Assembly: GCA_002433075.1 (NCBI GenBank) | Contig: DJHM01000033.1 | Coordinates: 162,707-226,706 of the forward strand | DNA length: 64,000 nucleotides | Source: Latescibacteria bacterium UBA6620 | GTDB lineage: Bacteria > Latescibacterota > UBA2968 | Direction: 5' to 3' | Part shown: in pieces, positions 17,324-24,712 of the stretch | Layout: every line of letters begins with the position of its first letter | How positions within the stretch are numbered: the first letter of the stretch is position 1 | Made by a program: the position numbers and the translations under genes | The notes under the pieces: model-generated | What the model was told of the DNA's origin: nothing | The model's input: the letters and a program-made list of their open reading frames with translations, nothing else | The model's database searches: none

Positions 17324-18319
17324 GTGTTCGTCGACGAAGTCACCATACAGGCCCGGTCGGGCGACGGGGGAAACGGCTGCAGCAGTTTTCGTCGTGAAAA
17401 GTTCGTTCCGAGGGGAGGGCCCGACGGTGGGGATGGTGGCGACGGCGGTAACGTCGTCCTCCAGGTTGACCCCCATCTATCGACTCTCCTGGACCAGCGC
17501 TACCAGCAACACGCGTGGGCAGAGCGTGGCGGCCACGGAATGGGCAAGAACCGGACGGGCACGCGCGGACAGGATTTCGTCATCCGGGTGCCCCCAGGCA
17601 CCGTCGTCCGCGACGCCGAATCGGGGCGTATCCTCGCCGACCTGACAGAACCGGACGAGTGCGAAGTCGTCCTTCCCGGTGGGAGAGGAGGCCGAGGAAA
17701 TGCTCGGTTCGCCACTGCCACGAACAGGGCCCCAGAACGGGCAGACCCCGGCGGACCCGGTCAGGAGAAGGCTCTCGACCTGGAGCTCAAGCTTATCGCT
17801 GACGTCGGGCTCGTCGGTCACCCTAACGCCGGGAAGTCGACGCTGCTGTCCCGGGTCTCGGCAGCCCATCCCAAAATCGCTGACTACCCGTTCACAACCC
17901 TGCAGCCCAACCTGGGCATCGTGCGCTGCGGCGACTACGACACTTTTGTGATGGCCGACATTCCCGGCCTCATCGAAGGCGCCCACGAAGGCCGTGGTCT
18001 CGGTTTCCAGTTCTTAAGACACATCGAGCGTACACGCGTCCTACTTTACGTCGTCGACACTTCGGCACCCGACCCGGCCGCGGACCTCGCCGTCCTTCGT
18101 CGAGAGCTCGAGCATTTCAGTTCCGCCCTGCCCCAGAAGCCCTCTCTCCTCGCCGCATCCAAGGTCGACGTTCTTCCCCCGGAGGATCGCCCGCACGTCA
18201 CGGTTGGAAATGAACCCGCCTTCCCGATCTCTTCCGTCACCGGGGAGGGGCTCAACGAACTCATCCAGGCAGTCGGCGATCGGGTCCGTCAAAGCCGTCA
18301 GGACGAGCAGGATCTGTAG
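17324..18319 (+). CDS. obg: Obg/CgtA family GTPase
   Basis: 331 residues. The start is GTG 17324, giving [20 protein letters not shown], the family's invariant beginning, with GGGAG eight bases upstream; the longer reading from TTG 17303 overlaps the promoter. N-terminal Gly-rich Obg fold (to about 158), then the GTPase domain: G1 [10 protein letters not shown]2 TTLQP, G3 [15 protein letters not shown]4 ASKVD in place of NKxD, G5 ISSVTGEG. It lacks the C-terminal OCT domain found in some lineages. Obg acts in 50S ribosome assembly and stringent control. Confidence 0.93.
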   Translation: MFVDEVTIQARSGDGGNGCSSFRREKFVPRGGPDGGDGGDGGNVVLQVDPHLSTLLDQRYQQHAWAERGGHGMGKNRTGTRGQDFVIRVPPGTVVRDAESGRILADLTEPDECEVVLPGGRGGRGNARFATATNRAPERADPGGPGQEKALDLELKLIADVGLVGHPNAGKSTLLSRVSAAHPKIADYPFTTLQPNLGIVRCGDYDTFVMADIPGLIEGAHEGRGLGFQFLRHIERTRVLLYVVDTSAPDPAADLAVLRRELEHFSSALPQKPSLLAASKVDVLPPEDRPHVTVGNEPAFPISSVTGEGLNELIQAVGDRVRQSRQDEQDL

Positions 18320-18321
18320 TC

Positions 18322-19406
18322 TTGGAAGGCGACACTGCCCGTCACGCCCTGACCCTGCCCTCTGCGCCCGGGCTCGGTCCCTCGAGCTACCGGGCCCTGA
18401 TTTCACACTTCGGCTCACCAGAATCCGTCCTCGAGGCGCCCTTCGACGCCCTATGTGCAGTCGAAGGCATCGGTCTGGAAACCGCGCAGGCCATACGGTC
18501 GCAGGTCGACTCTGACTGGGCGAGTCGCCAGCTTGATGCTTGTAAACGACTTCAGGTTCAGCTCCTCCACTTGAGCGGACCAGGTTACCCCCATCTGCTT
18601 CGCCAGACCTACGCTCCGCCCCCATCCTGTTCCTTCTCGGCGATCCCACCCTCTTTGAGCGTCCCACGGTCGCCATCGTCGGCTCTCGAGCGAAACTCCC
18701 CCTACGGCAAGGATTCTGCCCGCCAGCTGGCGGGAGGGCTTGCGCGGGCGGGGGTTGTCGTTGTAAGTGGGCTCGCGCTCGGGATCGACGGTCACGCCCA
18801 TCGGAGAGCACTCGCGGCCAGCGGAGGGACCGTCGCCGTGCTCGGAAGTGGCCTCGACCGGCCAACGCCGCCCAGCCACCGCCCCTCTACGACGAGATCG
18901 TTCTGAAAGGCGCCGTCGTCAGTGAGTTCCCCATAGGCACCTCTGCGGATCCCGTTCACTTCCCCCGTCGCAACCATGTCATCAGCGGATTAAGCCCGGG
19001 CGTCATCGTCGTCGAAGCCGGACGCAAGAGCGGGTCTCTCATCACCACGCGTATCGCCCTCGAACAGGACCGCGACGTGTTCAAGCTACACGGCCCCATT
19101 ACGGCCAGCCAAAGTGAAGGTCCGCACGCACTCCTCCGCGACGGCGCAACCCTCGTTCGAAACGTTGAAGACGTTCTGGACAAACTCGGACTCCCCACCC
19201 CGAGCAAGCGTGAGCGCGCCACAGTCGTCCTGTCACTGCTTCCCGAAGAACAGAGGATCGTCAACAGCCTGTCCTCCGACCCCATCCACATCGACGCTCT
19301 CGCCCGTCTCGCCGGGCGCACACCCGCCAGCCTGTCCACGTTGCTGCTCGGCCTCGAGCTCGAAAATCAAGTAACACAGAATCCGGGTCAGCGATACACG
19401 GCATAA
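18322..19406 (+). pseudogene. dprA: DNA processing protein DprA, interrupted by three C-run indels
   Basis: Translating in three frames recovers a full DprA of about 360 residues. It has an N-terminal SAM-like helical region (LTLPSAPGLGPSSYRALISH), the Rossmann core (PTVAIVGSR, then GVVVVSGLALGIDGHAHRRA), VISGLSPGVIVVEAGRKSGS, and the C-terminal winged helix (IDALARLAGRTPASLSTLLL). The frame is lost at a C5 run (18619-18623, one C missing), regained at a C5 run (18698-18702, one C extra) and lost again at a C4 run (18882-18885, one C missing). DprA loads RecA on incoming single-stranded DNA in transformation. TTG start, three bases after obg. All breaks are in homopolymers, so sequencing error is at least as likely as true decay. 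Confidence 0.85.
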
Positions 19407-19407
19407 A

Positions 19408-19436
19408 AAACGGCCGGGTCTTTTTCCCGGCCGTTT
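19408..19436. terminator. Bidirectional terminator after dprA
   Basis: Stem AAACGGCCGGG / CCCGGCCGTTT around a T-rich loop, with A-tract and T-tract flanks, between two convergent genes. Confidence 0.75.
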
Positions 19437-19457
19437 CGTCCAAACGATGATTGATGA

Positions 19458-20008
19458 TCAGGAGGGCGATGCCTCTGCGCTTGTCTCTGCTTCCGCACCC
19501 TCTTTCGATGACTCCGCTTCAGAGCCTTCCGTCGACTCGCTTGTTGGCGCACTCTCGATCGCCGCAGTGATTGCCATACGCACGTCGGAGAGCTTGAAGG
19601 GCTTCTCCAGAACGCGGGTCGCCCGGGGGTGATCCAGAGAGCCCTCGCAAACTCCGGGCGATCCAGATACGCAGATATGACGATAACGGGGATGCCCTCA
19701 GGCACGCGGTCCAGAAAAGCAATGCCATCAATGTGTGGCATATTCAAGTCCGTCATCACCACGTCATAGCTACGCGCCTCTTTCATCAGTCGGTGCAGCC
19801 CTTCCAGGCCATCCGTCGCCCCATCGATCGCATAGACTTCGCCGAGAGCGTCGGTCAGGAGTTCCCGGAGCTCGTTGTTGTCATCGACGAGCAACACGCG
19901 GGGCCTCTCGTCTCCTTCGGGGCTCTGGGCCTCCTGCGCTGGTTCCTGTCCTCCAACCGTCTGCGCCACGGAGGATTCCGACGGTACGACAGCTGCGGCA
20001 TTTTCCAC
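19458..20008 (-). pseudogene. Response-regulator receiver domain protein, frameshifted
   Basis: Receiver fold with RPRVLLVDDNNELRELL (acidic pair), phosphoacceptor Asp in YDVVMTDLNMPHIDG, and VIVISAY. The frame breaks near 19636-19641 (an AGAGAG tract). In the next frame the fold continues as DHPRATRVLEKPFKLSDVRM with the conserved Lys, followed by a Glu/Ser-rich tail and TGA at 19458-19460. The GTG at 20008 is only a weak start; the acidic, proline-rich region before the receiver continues upstream beyond it in the same frame to the TGA at 20060-20062. This may be the C-terminal half of one protein together with the membrane coiled-coil gene that follows. Confidence 0.7.
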
Positions 20009-20059
20009 CTCGTCATCGACGGCTTCTTCAAACCCATCTTCCCCTTCCGGGGCACTTTC

Positions 20060-20422
20060 TCAATCCGTCAACTCCTGCTCGTGTTCGCCCTGAACAGGAT
20101 TCGGCTCTACGTGAGGGGCTGGGCCTACCGGGCCGGGCCTTGCGTCCGAAAAATTCCTCGTCCGTAGGTGCCTCTACGGGGGTCGCCCCGAATTTCTGGA
20201 CCGCCACGAGCAACCTGTCCTTTTCGCTCTCTAGCTGCTGGAGCTCCTCTTCAGCCGCCTTCTTCTCACGCGAGAGCTGGCGCTCCGTAGCCTCCAGGGC
20301 GGCGACTTTGGAACTGAGTTCCCGGTCCTGGGTCGCGGCTCCTGTTTGTTCAGGGCCATCGCGGTGAAAGCTCTAACAGAAACCACCAACCCGAGGGCGA
20401 CCAACACGACCGCGTACTCCAT
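20060..20422 (-). pseudogene. N-terminal membrane anchor plus coiled coil, with indels; possibly fused to the receiver
   Basis: ATG at 20422 overlaps the previous stop (TGATG). It encodes one transmembrane helix (AVVLVALGLVVSVRAFTAMA). The frame then breaks at a three-base run (20330-20332). The next frame gives a long coiled coil (RELSSKVAALEATERQ, REKKAAEEELQQLESEKD), then breaks again at an A5 run (20149-20153), after which a Pro/Glu linker leads to TGA at 20060-20062. Beyond that stop the same frame and the same acidic composition carry on into the receiver domain. The topology (membrane helix, coiled coil) recalls PspB-type proteins, but no family was recognised. Confidence 0.55.
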
Positions 20423-20679
20423 CAGGCCTCCTCCTCCCCGGACCGGACGGCTTCAATGTGCCGTTCCACCTCACCCAGTGCCGGCTTCGACAACGACTGC
20501 AGACGCTCTGTCTGGGCTTTCAGTTGCTCAATCCAGCGTCGAATACGAACCGATTCAAGCTCCATCGAGGGCTGAGCCTCCTTGAGCAACTCGACATCCC
20601 GCTCCAGATCTTCCAGCCTAACCTTCTTCTGCAGGATCGATTCCGCGATCGTGGCTGATTCCGCGCGAAGAGGCGACAC
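20422..20679 (-). CDS. Small coiled-coil protein of unknown function
   Basis: 85 residues, GTG start with GGAGAGA directly before it. Almost entirely a heptad-patterned helix: SILQKKVRLEDLERDVELLK, then IRRWIEQLKAQTERLQSLSK. No signal peptide, membrane segment or known motif. It sits between the 24-residue membrane peptide and the membrane coiled-coil gene and is coupled to the latter by a TGATG overlap, suggesting that the coiled coils pair with one another. Confidence 0.7.
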   Translation of the reverse strand: MSPLRAESATIAESILQKKVRLEDLERDVELLKEAQPSMELESVRIRRWIEQLKAQTERLQSLSKPALGEVERHIEAVRSGEEEA

Positions 20680-20685
20680 TCTCTC

Positions 20686-20760
20686 CTAGTAACCGACAAG
20701 GCAATAGACGCAAAACAGCAAACTGCCCAGAATCACGATACCCAGTAGTGCGAACGTCAC
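20686..20760 (-). CDS. 24-residue single-span membrane peptide
   Basis: Too short for standard gene calling, but well supported. GTG start at 20758-20760 is preceded by GGAGGA at ideal distance. The peptide is one hydrophobic helix (LLGIVILGSLLFCVYCLVGY) with two cysteines. Its TAG stop forms the first bases of the TAGGAGAGAGTG that starts the next gene. It heads the coiled-coil/receiver operon. Function unknown; a membrane anchor or regulator peptide is inference. Confidence 0.65.
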   Translation of the reverse strand: MTFALLGIVILGSLLFCVYCLVGY

Positions 20761-20862
20761 AGACGTCCTCCTTCTAAACGCGCCCCACTATTATGCGTGT
20801 AAGTCCCCTATACTCTTACAGATAGATGCCGCATTCGTCAATCACAAGCCCGTAAACAGATA

Positions 20863-20891
20863 GGCCGTGCTCCCTGGATGAGAGCACGGCC
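20863..20891 (-). terminator. Terminator downstream of lexA
   Basis: Perfect stem GGCCGTGCTC / GAGCACGGCC with a nine-base loop, 35 bases after the lexA stop; the T-tract on the - strand side is weak (tatctgttt). Confidence 0.55.
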
Positions 20892-20926
20892 AAAACACTG
20901 AGAAGTGGTCCAACTCACCGGCGGAG

Positions 20927-21562
20927 TCAGAACCGCCGCATCAAACTCACGACCTTTCCGGCAATCCTGAACGCCTGGAACTGGGGATCTACCACGATCG
21001 GATCGTAGTCCTCGTTCTCGGCCTCGAGGCGAACACCGTCTCCATCCACGAAGTATCTCTTTACGGTAGCCTCATCGTCGACCACAGCGACGATGATTTC
21101 GCCCTGGTGGGCCGTAGACTGCTGCCGCGCAAGAACATAGTCACCATCGAGAATACCGACATCTTTCATGCTGTCGCCGTGAACCTGCAGCGCGAAGACA
21201 TCGCCTGACGGCACGAACGACGGGTCGACTGTGAGCGTCTCTTCGACGTGCTCGATAGCCAGAAGCGGCTCACCCGCAGCCACACGCCCGACCAGCGGAA
21301 TTTCTCGAACATCCGGAAGGTTGGATGCAACTGATTGTATATCATTGGGTTCTGTCAATTCGATTCCCCGCGAAAGCATCGGTCTCCGCCGGATGTAGCC
21401 CTTCTTTTCCAGCGCGGCAAGCGTCGTCCGCACGCCGTTCGTGGAAGCGATGTCGAACGCGTCCATCATCTCCCGAATCGTAGGCGGGTAGCCGTTCTCG
21501 CGGATGCCGCGAGCAATAAAATCGAATATTTCCCGTTGCCTGTCCGTCAGTTCGCGCTTCAT
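20927..21562 (-). CDS. lexA: LexA repressor
   Basis: 211 residues. SOS repressor and autoprotease. N-terminal winged helix with LTDRQREIFDFIARGI and YPPTIREMMDAFDIAST. Cleavage site Ala96-Gly97 in VGRVAAGEP, nucleophile Ser131 in HGDSMKDVGI, general base Lys168 in EATVKRYF. RecA filaments on single-stranded DNA trigger self-cleavage and release of SOS genes. It is divergent from the 319-residue unknown gene, with both promoters within 100 bases, so LexA may also affect that gene (inference). Confidence 0.95.
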   Translation of the reverse strand: MKRELTDRQREIFDFIARGIRENGYPPTIREMMDAFDIASTNGVRTTLAALEKKGYIRRRPMLSRGIELTEPNDIQSVASNLPDVREIPLVGRVAAGEPLLAIEHVEETLTVDPSFVPSGDVFALQVHGDSMKDVGILDGDYVLARQQSTAHQGEIIVAVVDDEATVKRYFVDGDGVRLEAENEDYDPIVVDPQFQAFRIAGKVVSLMRRF

Positions 21563-21599
21563 ACGTGCCCCTTTGGCGCGGGTTGATATCGTTCATACC

Positions 21600-21623
21600 T
21601 GCACATCTGAATATAGTGCACAT
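21600..21623 (-). promoter_or_regulatory. Possible lexA operator: direct repeats bracketing the -10 box
   Basis: On the - strand ATGTGCA occurs twice (21617-21623 and 21600-21606), starts 17 bases apart, one on each side of the -10 hexamer. A placement typical of autorepression; the motif is not one of the well-known SOS boxes, so the assignment is tentative. Confidence 0.35.
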
Positions 21624-21638
21624 TAGTTTATCCGTCAA
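21610..21638 (-). promoter_or_regulatory. lexA promoter
   Basis: On the - strand TTGACG (21633-21638), 17-base spacer, TATATT (21610-21615); lexA ATG at 21562. Confidence 0.65.
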
Positions 21639-21655
21639 TGTTCAAGTCGGTCTTC

Positions 21656-21684
21656 TTGACACAGTCGGAGCGGCCCAGTATCTT
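21656..21684 (+). promoter_or_regulatory. Promoter for the 319-residue protein/pqqD-like operon
   Basis: TTGACA (21656-21661), 17-base spacer, TATCTT (21679-21684), ATG at 21723. Confidence 0.65.
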
Positions 21685-21722
21685 CACAAGACCTTGAATT
21701 TCAGTCACTAACGAGCACTGCA

Positions 21723-22682
21723 ATGAAGCGACTTCGATACGACAAGTGGCAGAATCTGGCTTGGTACGGTGTCACCATCGACATCCCAGACGAGTGGAAT
21801 CCGGGACAGCTCGTGGGAGATGCCCGATCGGGAAACGTCCGCCTGGACGATGCACAGATCGTACGCGTCGAGGTGGAATGGAAGGAGGCCGGCGGAGACC
21901 CGGAGGTTGCCAGAATCGTCGACCGCTACGTCGAGGGGCTCGCCAAAAACGCCCAGAAGGAGAAGCAGACCCTGAGCGTCGAACGGAGCGTGCTGATCGA
22001 AGGGTTAGACCTGCCCGGGCTTGCCGCCTGGGAATGCTTCCGGTGGAAGGGAGTACACGAGGTCACAACGCTTGCCGGGTACAGCCCCGTCAGCGACCGT
22101 CTGTTCTTCATCCGAGTCATGACCCGTCCGGATGAAGACGCACAGGAACTGTTGTCCAGACTCTTCGGTTCACTGGCTGACACGCCTGCGGAGGCGTGGC
22201 AGCCGTGGGGGCTCTACGGTCTCCAGTGTAGTACGCCGCCTGACTTTCCATTGGAAGAATATGACCTGAAATCGGGACATATTCGTCTTCTCTTCAAGAA
22301 GGAAAAATCGTTACTCCGAATAGACCGACTCAGCCTGGCGCGCACTCTACTGGCAGGGAGTTCCCTCTCCGACTGGTACCAACAGTTCTTCGCGAAGGAT
22401 CTCCGCTTTATCGACACGCGCGTTGACACGCTCGACGACCAGGCCATATCAGTTCAGGGCGAGCCCAAAGGCAGGGTCCAGAGCTTGCTCCAGCCCTTGC
22501 CCTTTTGGAATACGCGGCCAAGACTCCACTTGAGAGGGCGGGCTTGGGTATCGGACGAAGAAAACAAGATCTTTGTCGCGCAATCCTTCTACAACAAAGA
22601 AGAAGACGCCCTCGATCTTGACACGATCCAGGACGCTATGCCGGGCCCTAATCGCCCCGCTCCCGTTGAGGCAACGTCGTGA
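21723..22682 (+). CDS. Protein of unknown function paired with a PqqD-like protein
   Basis: 319 residues, no signal peptide or membrane span. Not recognised. The sequence shows two similar halves by eye. The first opens WQNLAWYGVTIDIPDEWNPG and continues to FFIRVMTRPDEDAQELLSRL; the second opens WQPWGLYGLQCSTPPDFPLE and continues into strand-rich segments. Each has a tryptophan-rich strand followed by P-x-x-W/F, like small beta-sandwich repeats (the DcrB/PsbP type is one possibility, inference). Its TGA overlaps the GTG of the PqqD-like gene, so the two are made together. Confidence 0.6.
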   Translation: MKRLRYDKWQNLAWYGVTIDIPDEWNPGQLVGDARSGNVRLDDAQIVRVEVEWKEAGGDPEVARIVDRYVEGLAKNAQKEKQTLSVERSVLIEGLDLPGLAAWECFRWKGVHEVTTLAGYSPVSDRLFFIRVMTRPDEDAQELLSRLFGSLADTPAEAWQPWGLYGLQCSTPPDFPLEEYDLKSGHIRLLFKKEKSLLRIDRLSLARTLLAGSSLSDWYQQFFAKDLRFIDTRVDTLDDQAISVQGEPKGRVQSLLQPLPFWNTRPRLHLRGRAWVSDEENKIFVAQSFYNKEEDALDLDTIQDAMPGPNRPAPVEATS

Positions 22683-23107
22683 ACTTCAGGCGCAGCCCCA
22701 AAATCGGACGAGACGCCATGTTGAAGTCCCGTCCCGCACGTAACGACGCGCTCGACTGGGAAAAAACGGACGACGACGAAGTCTCGATCACCCTCACCCG
22801 CGGAACGGATTGGAAAGCCCGGATCCTTTCCAAGATTTTCTGGATCCCCGAACGTCGAACTCTCTTGCTCGACCAGATCGGAACTCAGGTCTGGGAAATG
22901 TGCGACGGAAAAACCTCCGTCGATGCGATGATTCGCAAGCTGAGCGAGGAGCACCAGCTGAACCTCAAAGAGGCCGAAGTGTCTCTACTGAACTACTTGC
23001 AGAATTTGGGCAAGAAACGCCTCGTGGGATTCTTGGTCGACAAGACCGACCTCCCTAAGGCAAAGAAGAAAGGCCCCAACGCGAGCGGAAAGGCGTGGGG
23101 CGCGTGA
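22679..23107 (+). CDS. PqqD-like protein
   Basis: 142 residues, GTG start overlapping the previous stop. The core about 60-120 is a PqqD-type winged helix: RRTLLLDQIGTQVWEMCDGK, TSVDAMIRKLSEEHQLNLKE, AEVSLLNYLQNLGKKRLVGF. PqqD domains bind leader peptides of ribosomal peptides for radical SAM enzymes, but stand-alone copies of unknown role are common in large genomes. No radical SAM or precursor gene is adjacent. N-terminal 40 residues are basic and may be disordered. A bidirectional terminator follows. Confidence 0.7.
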   Translation: MNFRRSPKIGRDAMLKSRPARNDALDWEKTDDDEVSITLTRGTDWKARILSKIFWIPERRTLLLDQIGTQVWEMCDGKTSVDAMIRKLSEEHQLNLKEAEVSLLNYLQNLGKKRLVGFLVDKTDLPKAKKKGPNASGKAWGA

Positions 23108-23124
23108 AAAAGGTCCTCCATTTC

Positions 23125-23162
23125 AAAAAAGGCTCTGCCGAGAATTCGGCAGAGCCTTTTTC
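23125..23162. terminator. Bidirectional terminator between pqqD-like gene and nuoN
   Basis: Long perfect stem AAAAAAGGCTCTGCCGA / TCGGCAGAGCCTTTTT with A and T tracts at both ends, ending both convergent operons. Confidence 0.9.
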
Positions 23163-23180
23163 ATCTTCTGTTGAGTAGAC

Positions 23181-24701
23181 TTACCTGAGCATAGCCTGTG
23201 CAGCCGCCTGAACGGGGGCGTAGAGTGTGGTCGATTGGGCCGTCAGGTCCGACAACGGTCCAAAGTAGATGCCAAACACTACCGTCCCGGCGAACAGCAC
23301 CGCCAGGGTCACCGTCGCGATGGCCGGGATCCCGAGAGGCTCAGCAACCGCAGGATCTTCGAGATACATTGTACGAGCGATGCGCCAGTAGTAGTAGAGT
23401 GACACCGCGCTGTTCAACACACCAACAACGGCCAACCACCACAGGCCCCCTTCCACCACCGCGCTGAACAGATAGAGCTTACCTGCAAATCCGGCTGTCG
23501 GTGGCAGTCCCGTCAGCGAGGCTAGGAAGAACGTCATCACGGCCGCGATGAAGGGTGACCGCCAGCCCAGCCCGGCAAAATCCTTGATGTCCTCACTTCC
23601 CGTCCGGTCGGCTACCAGGAGCACCACGAAGAAAGCCCCTAAATTCATGAACAGATAGACCGCCGCGTAGAACATCACACCCTGCAGGCCTGCCGACGAA
23701 AGCATGACCACGCCCATCATCATGTAGCCTGCGTGAGCGATACTCGAATAGGCCAGAAGTCGCTTCAGATTGTTCTGCCATATCGCCGTCAAGTTGCCCA
23801 GCGTCATCGTGCAAGCCGACACGATGGCCAACAACTCGGGCCATTGTCCGGCAAGCGACGTTCCCAAAGTACCGTCGTAGGATGACAGGCCGACGTAGAA
23901 AAATCGGGCCAGCATCGCGAATCCAACCGCTTTGGGCGCGACGGACAGGAAGGCGGTAACCGGGGTCGGTGCACCTTCGTAAACATCTGGACACCAGAAA
24001 TGGAAGGGTACACAGGCAACCTTGTAGCCGAAGCCCGCCATTGACATGGTCGCGGCCAGGAAGAGGGTCAGGTCAAGTCCGCCCTGCGCCGCGATCCGGC
24101 TCGACACCTCGAATAGGTCGAGTGTGCCCGTCAAACCGTAGATCAGGCTGAAGCCGTAGAGCATCACACCAGACGACACACCGCCATAGACCACGTATTT
24201 AAGAGCCGCCTCGTTCGAACGCTGCACGTGCCGCTGGTAGCCCGCCAGAATGAACGACGGGAGGCTCACGAGTTCGAGAGTGAGATACATCATCAGCAGG
24301 TTCGTCGAAGACGCCATCAGGAACCCACCGAGGACGATCGTCAGCAGAACAGCATAAAACTCCGCAAGCTTTTCATCGATGTCAGTCGACTGGATCCCGA
24401 AAACTACGACGACCAGTGTGGTTCCCGCCATCAAGAGTTTGAAGAAAAGGCCGAAATCATCGAGCGCCATCATGCCGGCGAACAGGGACCGTGGCTCCGT
24501 ACCGTAGAGCCCCACGATCGACCAGACCGCCCACAAGAGACCCGCAAGGGTCAACCCCGTCATCAGGGCGCGCTTTTCACCTGAGTAGACCAGGTCGACC
24601 GTGACGATCACGAGAATCGAAATCGTCAGCGCAAGCTCAGGTCCAGCGAACTGAAGACTCTCCAGGTTTGAGGCGATCGCCGCTTGTAGCAGATCCGACA
24701 A
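23181..24701 (-). CDS. nuoN: NADH-quinone oxidoreductase subunit N
   Basis: 506 residues, about 14 membrane helices, antiporter-like proton-pumping subunit. Key elements: LTLELVSLPSFILAGYQR with the buried Glu of TM5, PFHFWCPDVYEGAPTPVTAF, and NLKRLLAYSSIAHAGYMM with the pumping Lys/His region. Last gene of the nuo operon, ending at a bidirectional terminator and starting 11 bases after the nuoM stop. Confidence 0.95.
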   Translation of the reverse strand: MSDLLQAAIASNLESLQFAGPELALTISILVIVTVDLVYSGEKRALMTGLTLAGLLWAVWSIVGLYGTEPRSLFAGMMALDDFGLFFKLLMAGTTLVVVVFGIQSTDIDEKLAEFYAVLLTIVLGGFLMASSTNLLMMYLTLELVSLPSFILAGYQRHVQRSNEAALKYVVYGGVSSGVMLYGFSLIYGLTGTLDLFEVSSRIAAQGGLDLTLFLAATMSMAGFGYKVACVPFHFWCPDVYEGAPTPVTAFLSVAPKAVGFAMLARFFYVGLSSYDGTLGTSLAGQWPELLAIVSACTMTLGNLTAIWQNNLKRLLAYSSIAHAGYMMMGVVMLSSAGLQGVMFYAAVYLFMNLGAFFVVLLVADRTGSEDIKDFAGLGWRSPFIAAVMTFFLASLTGLPPTAGFAGKLYLFSAVVEGGLWWLAVVGVLNSAVSLYYYWRIARTMYLEDPAVAEPLGIPAIATVTLAVLFAGTVVFGIYFGPLSDLTAQSTTLYAPVQAAAQAMLR

Positions 24702-24712
24702 GTAGACGCTCC

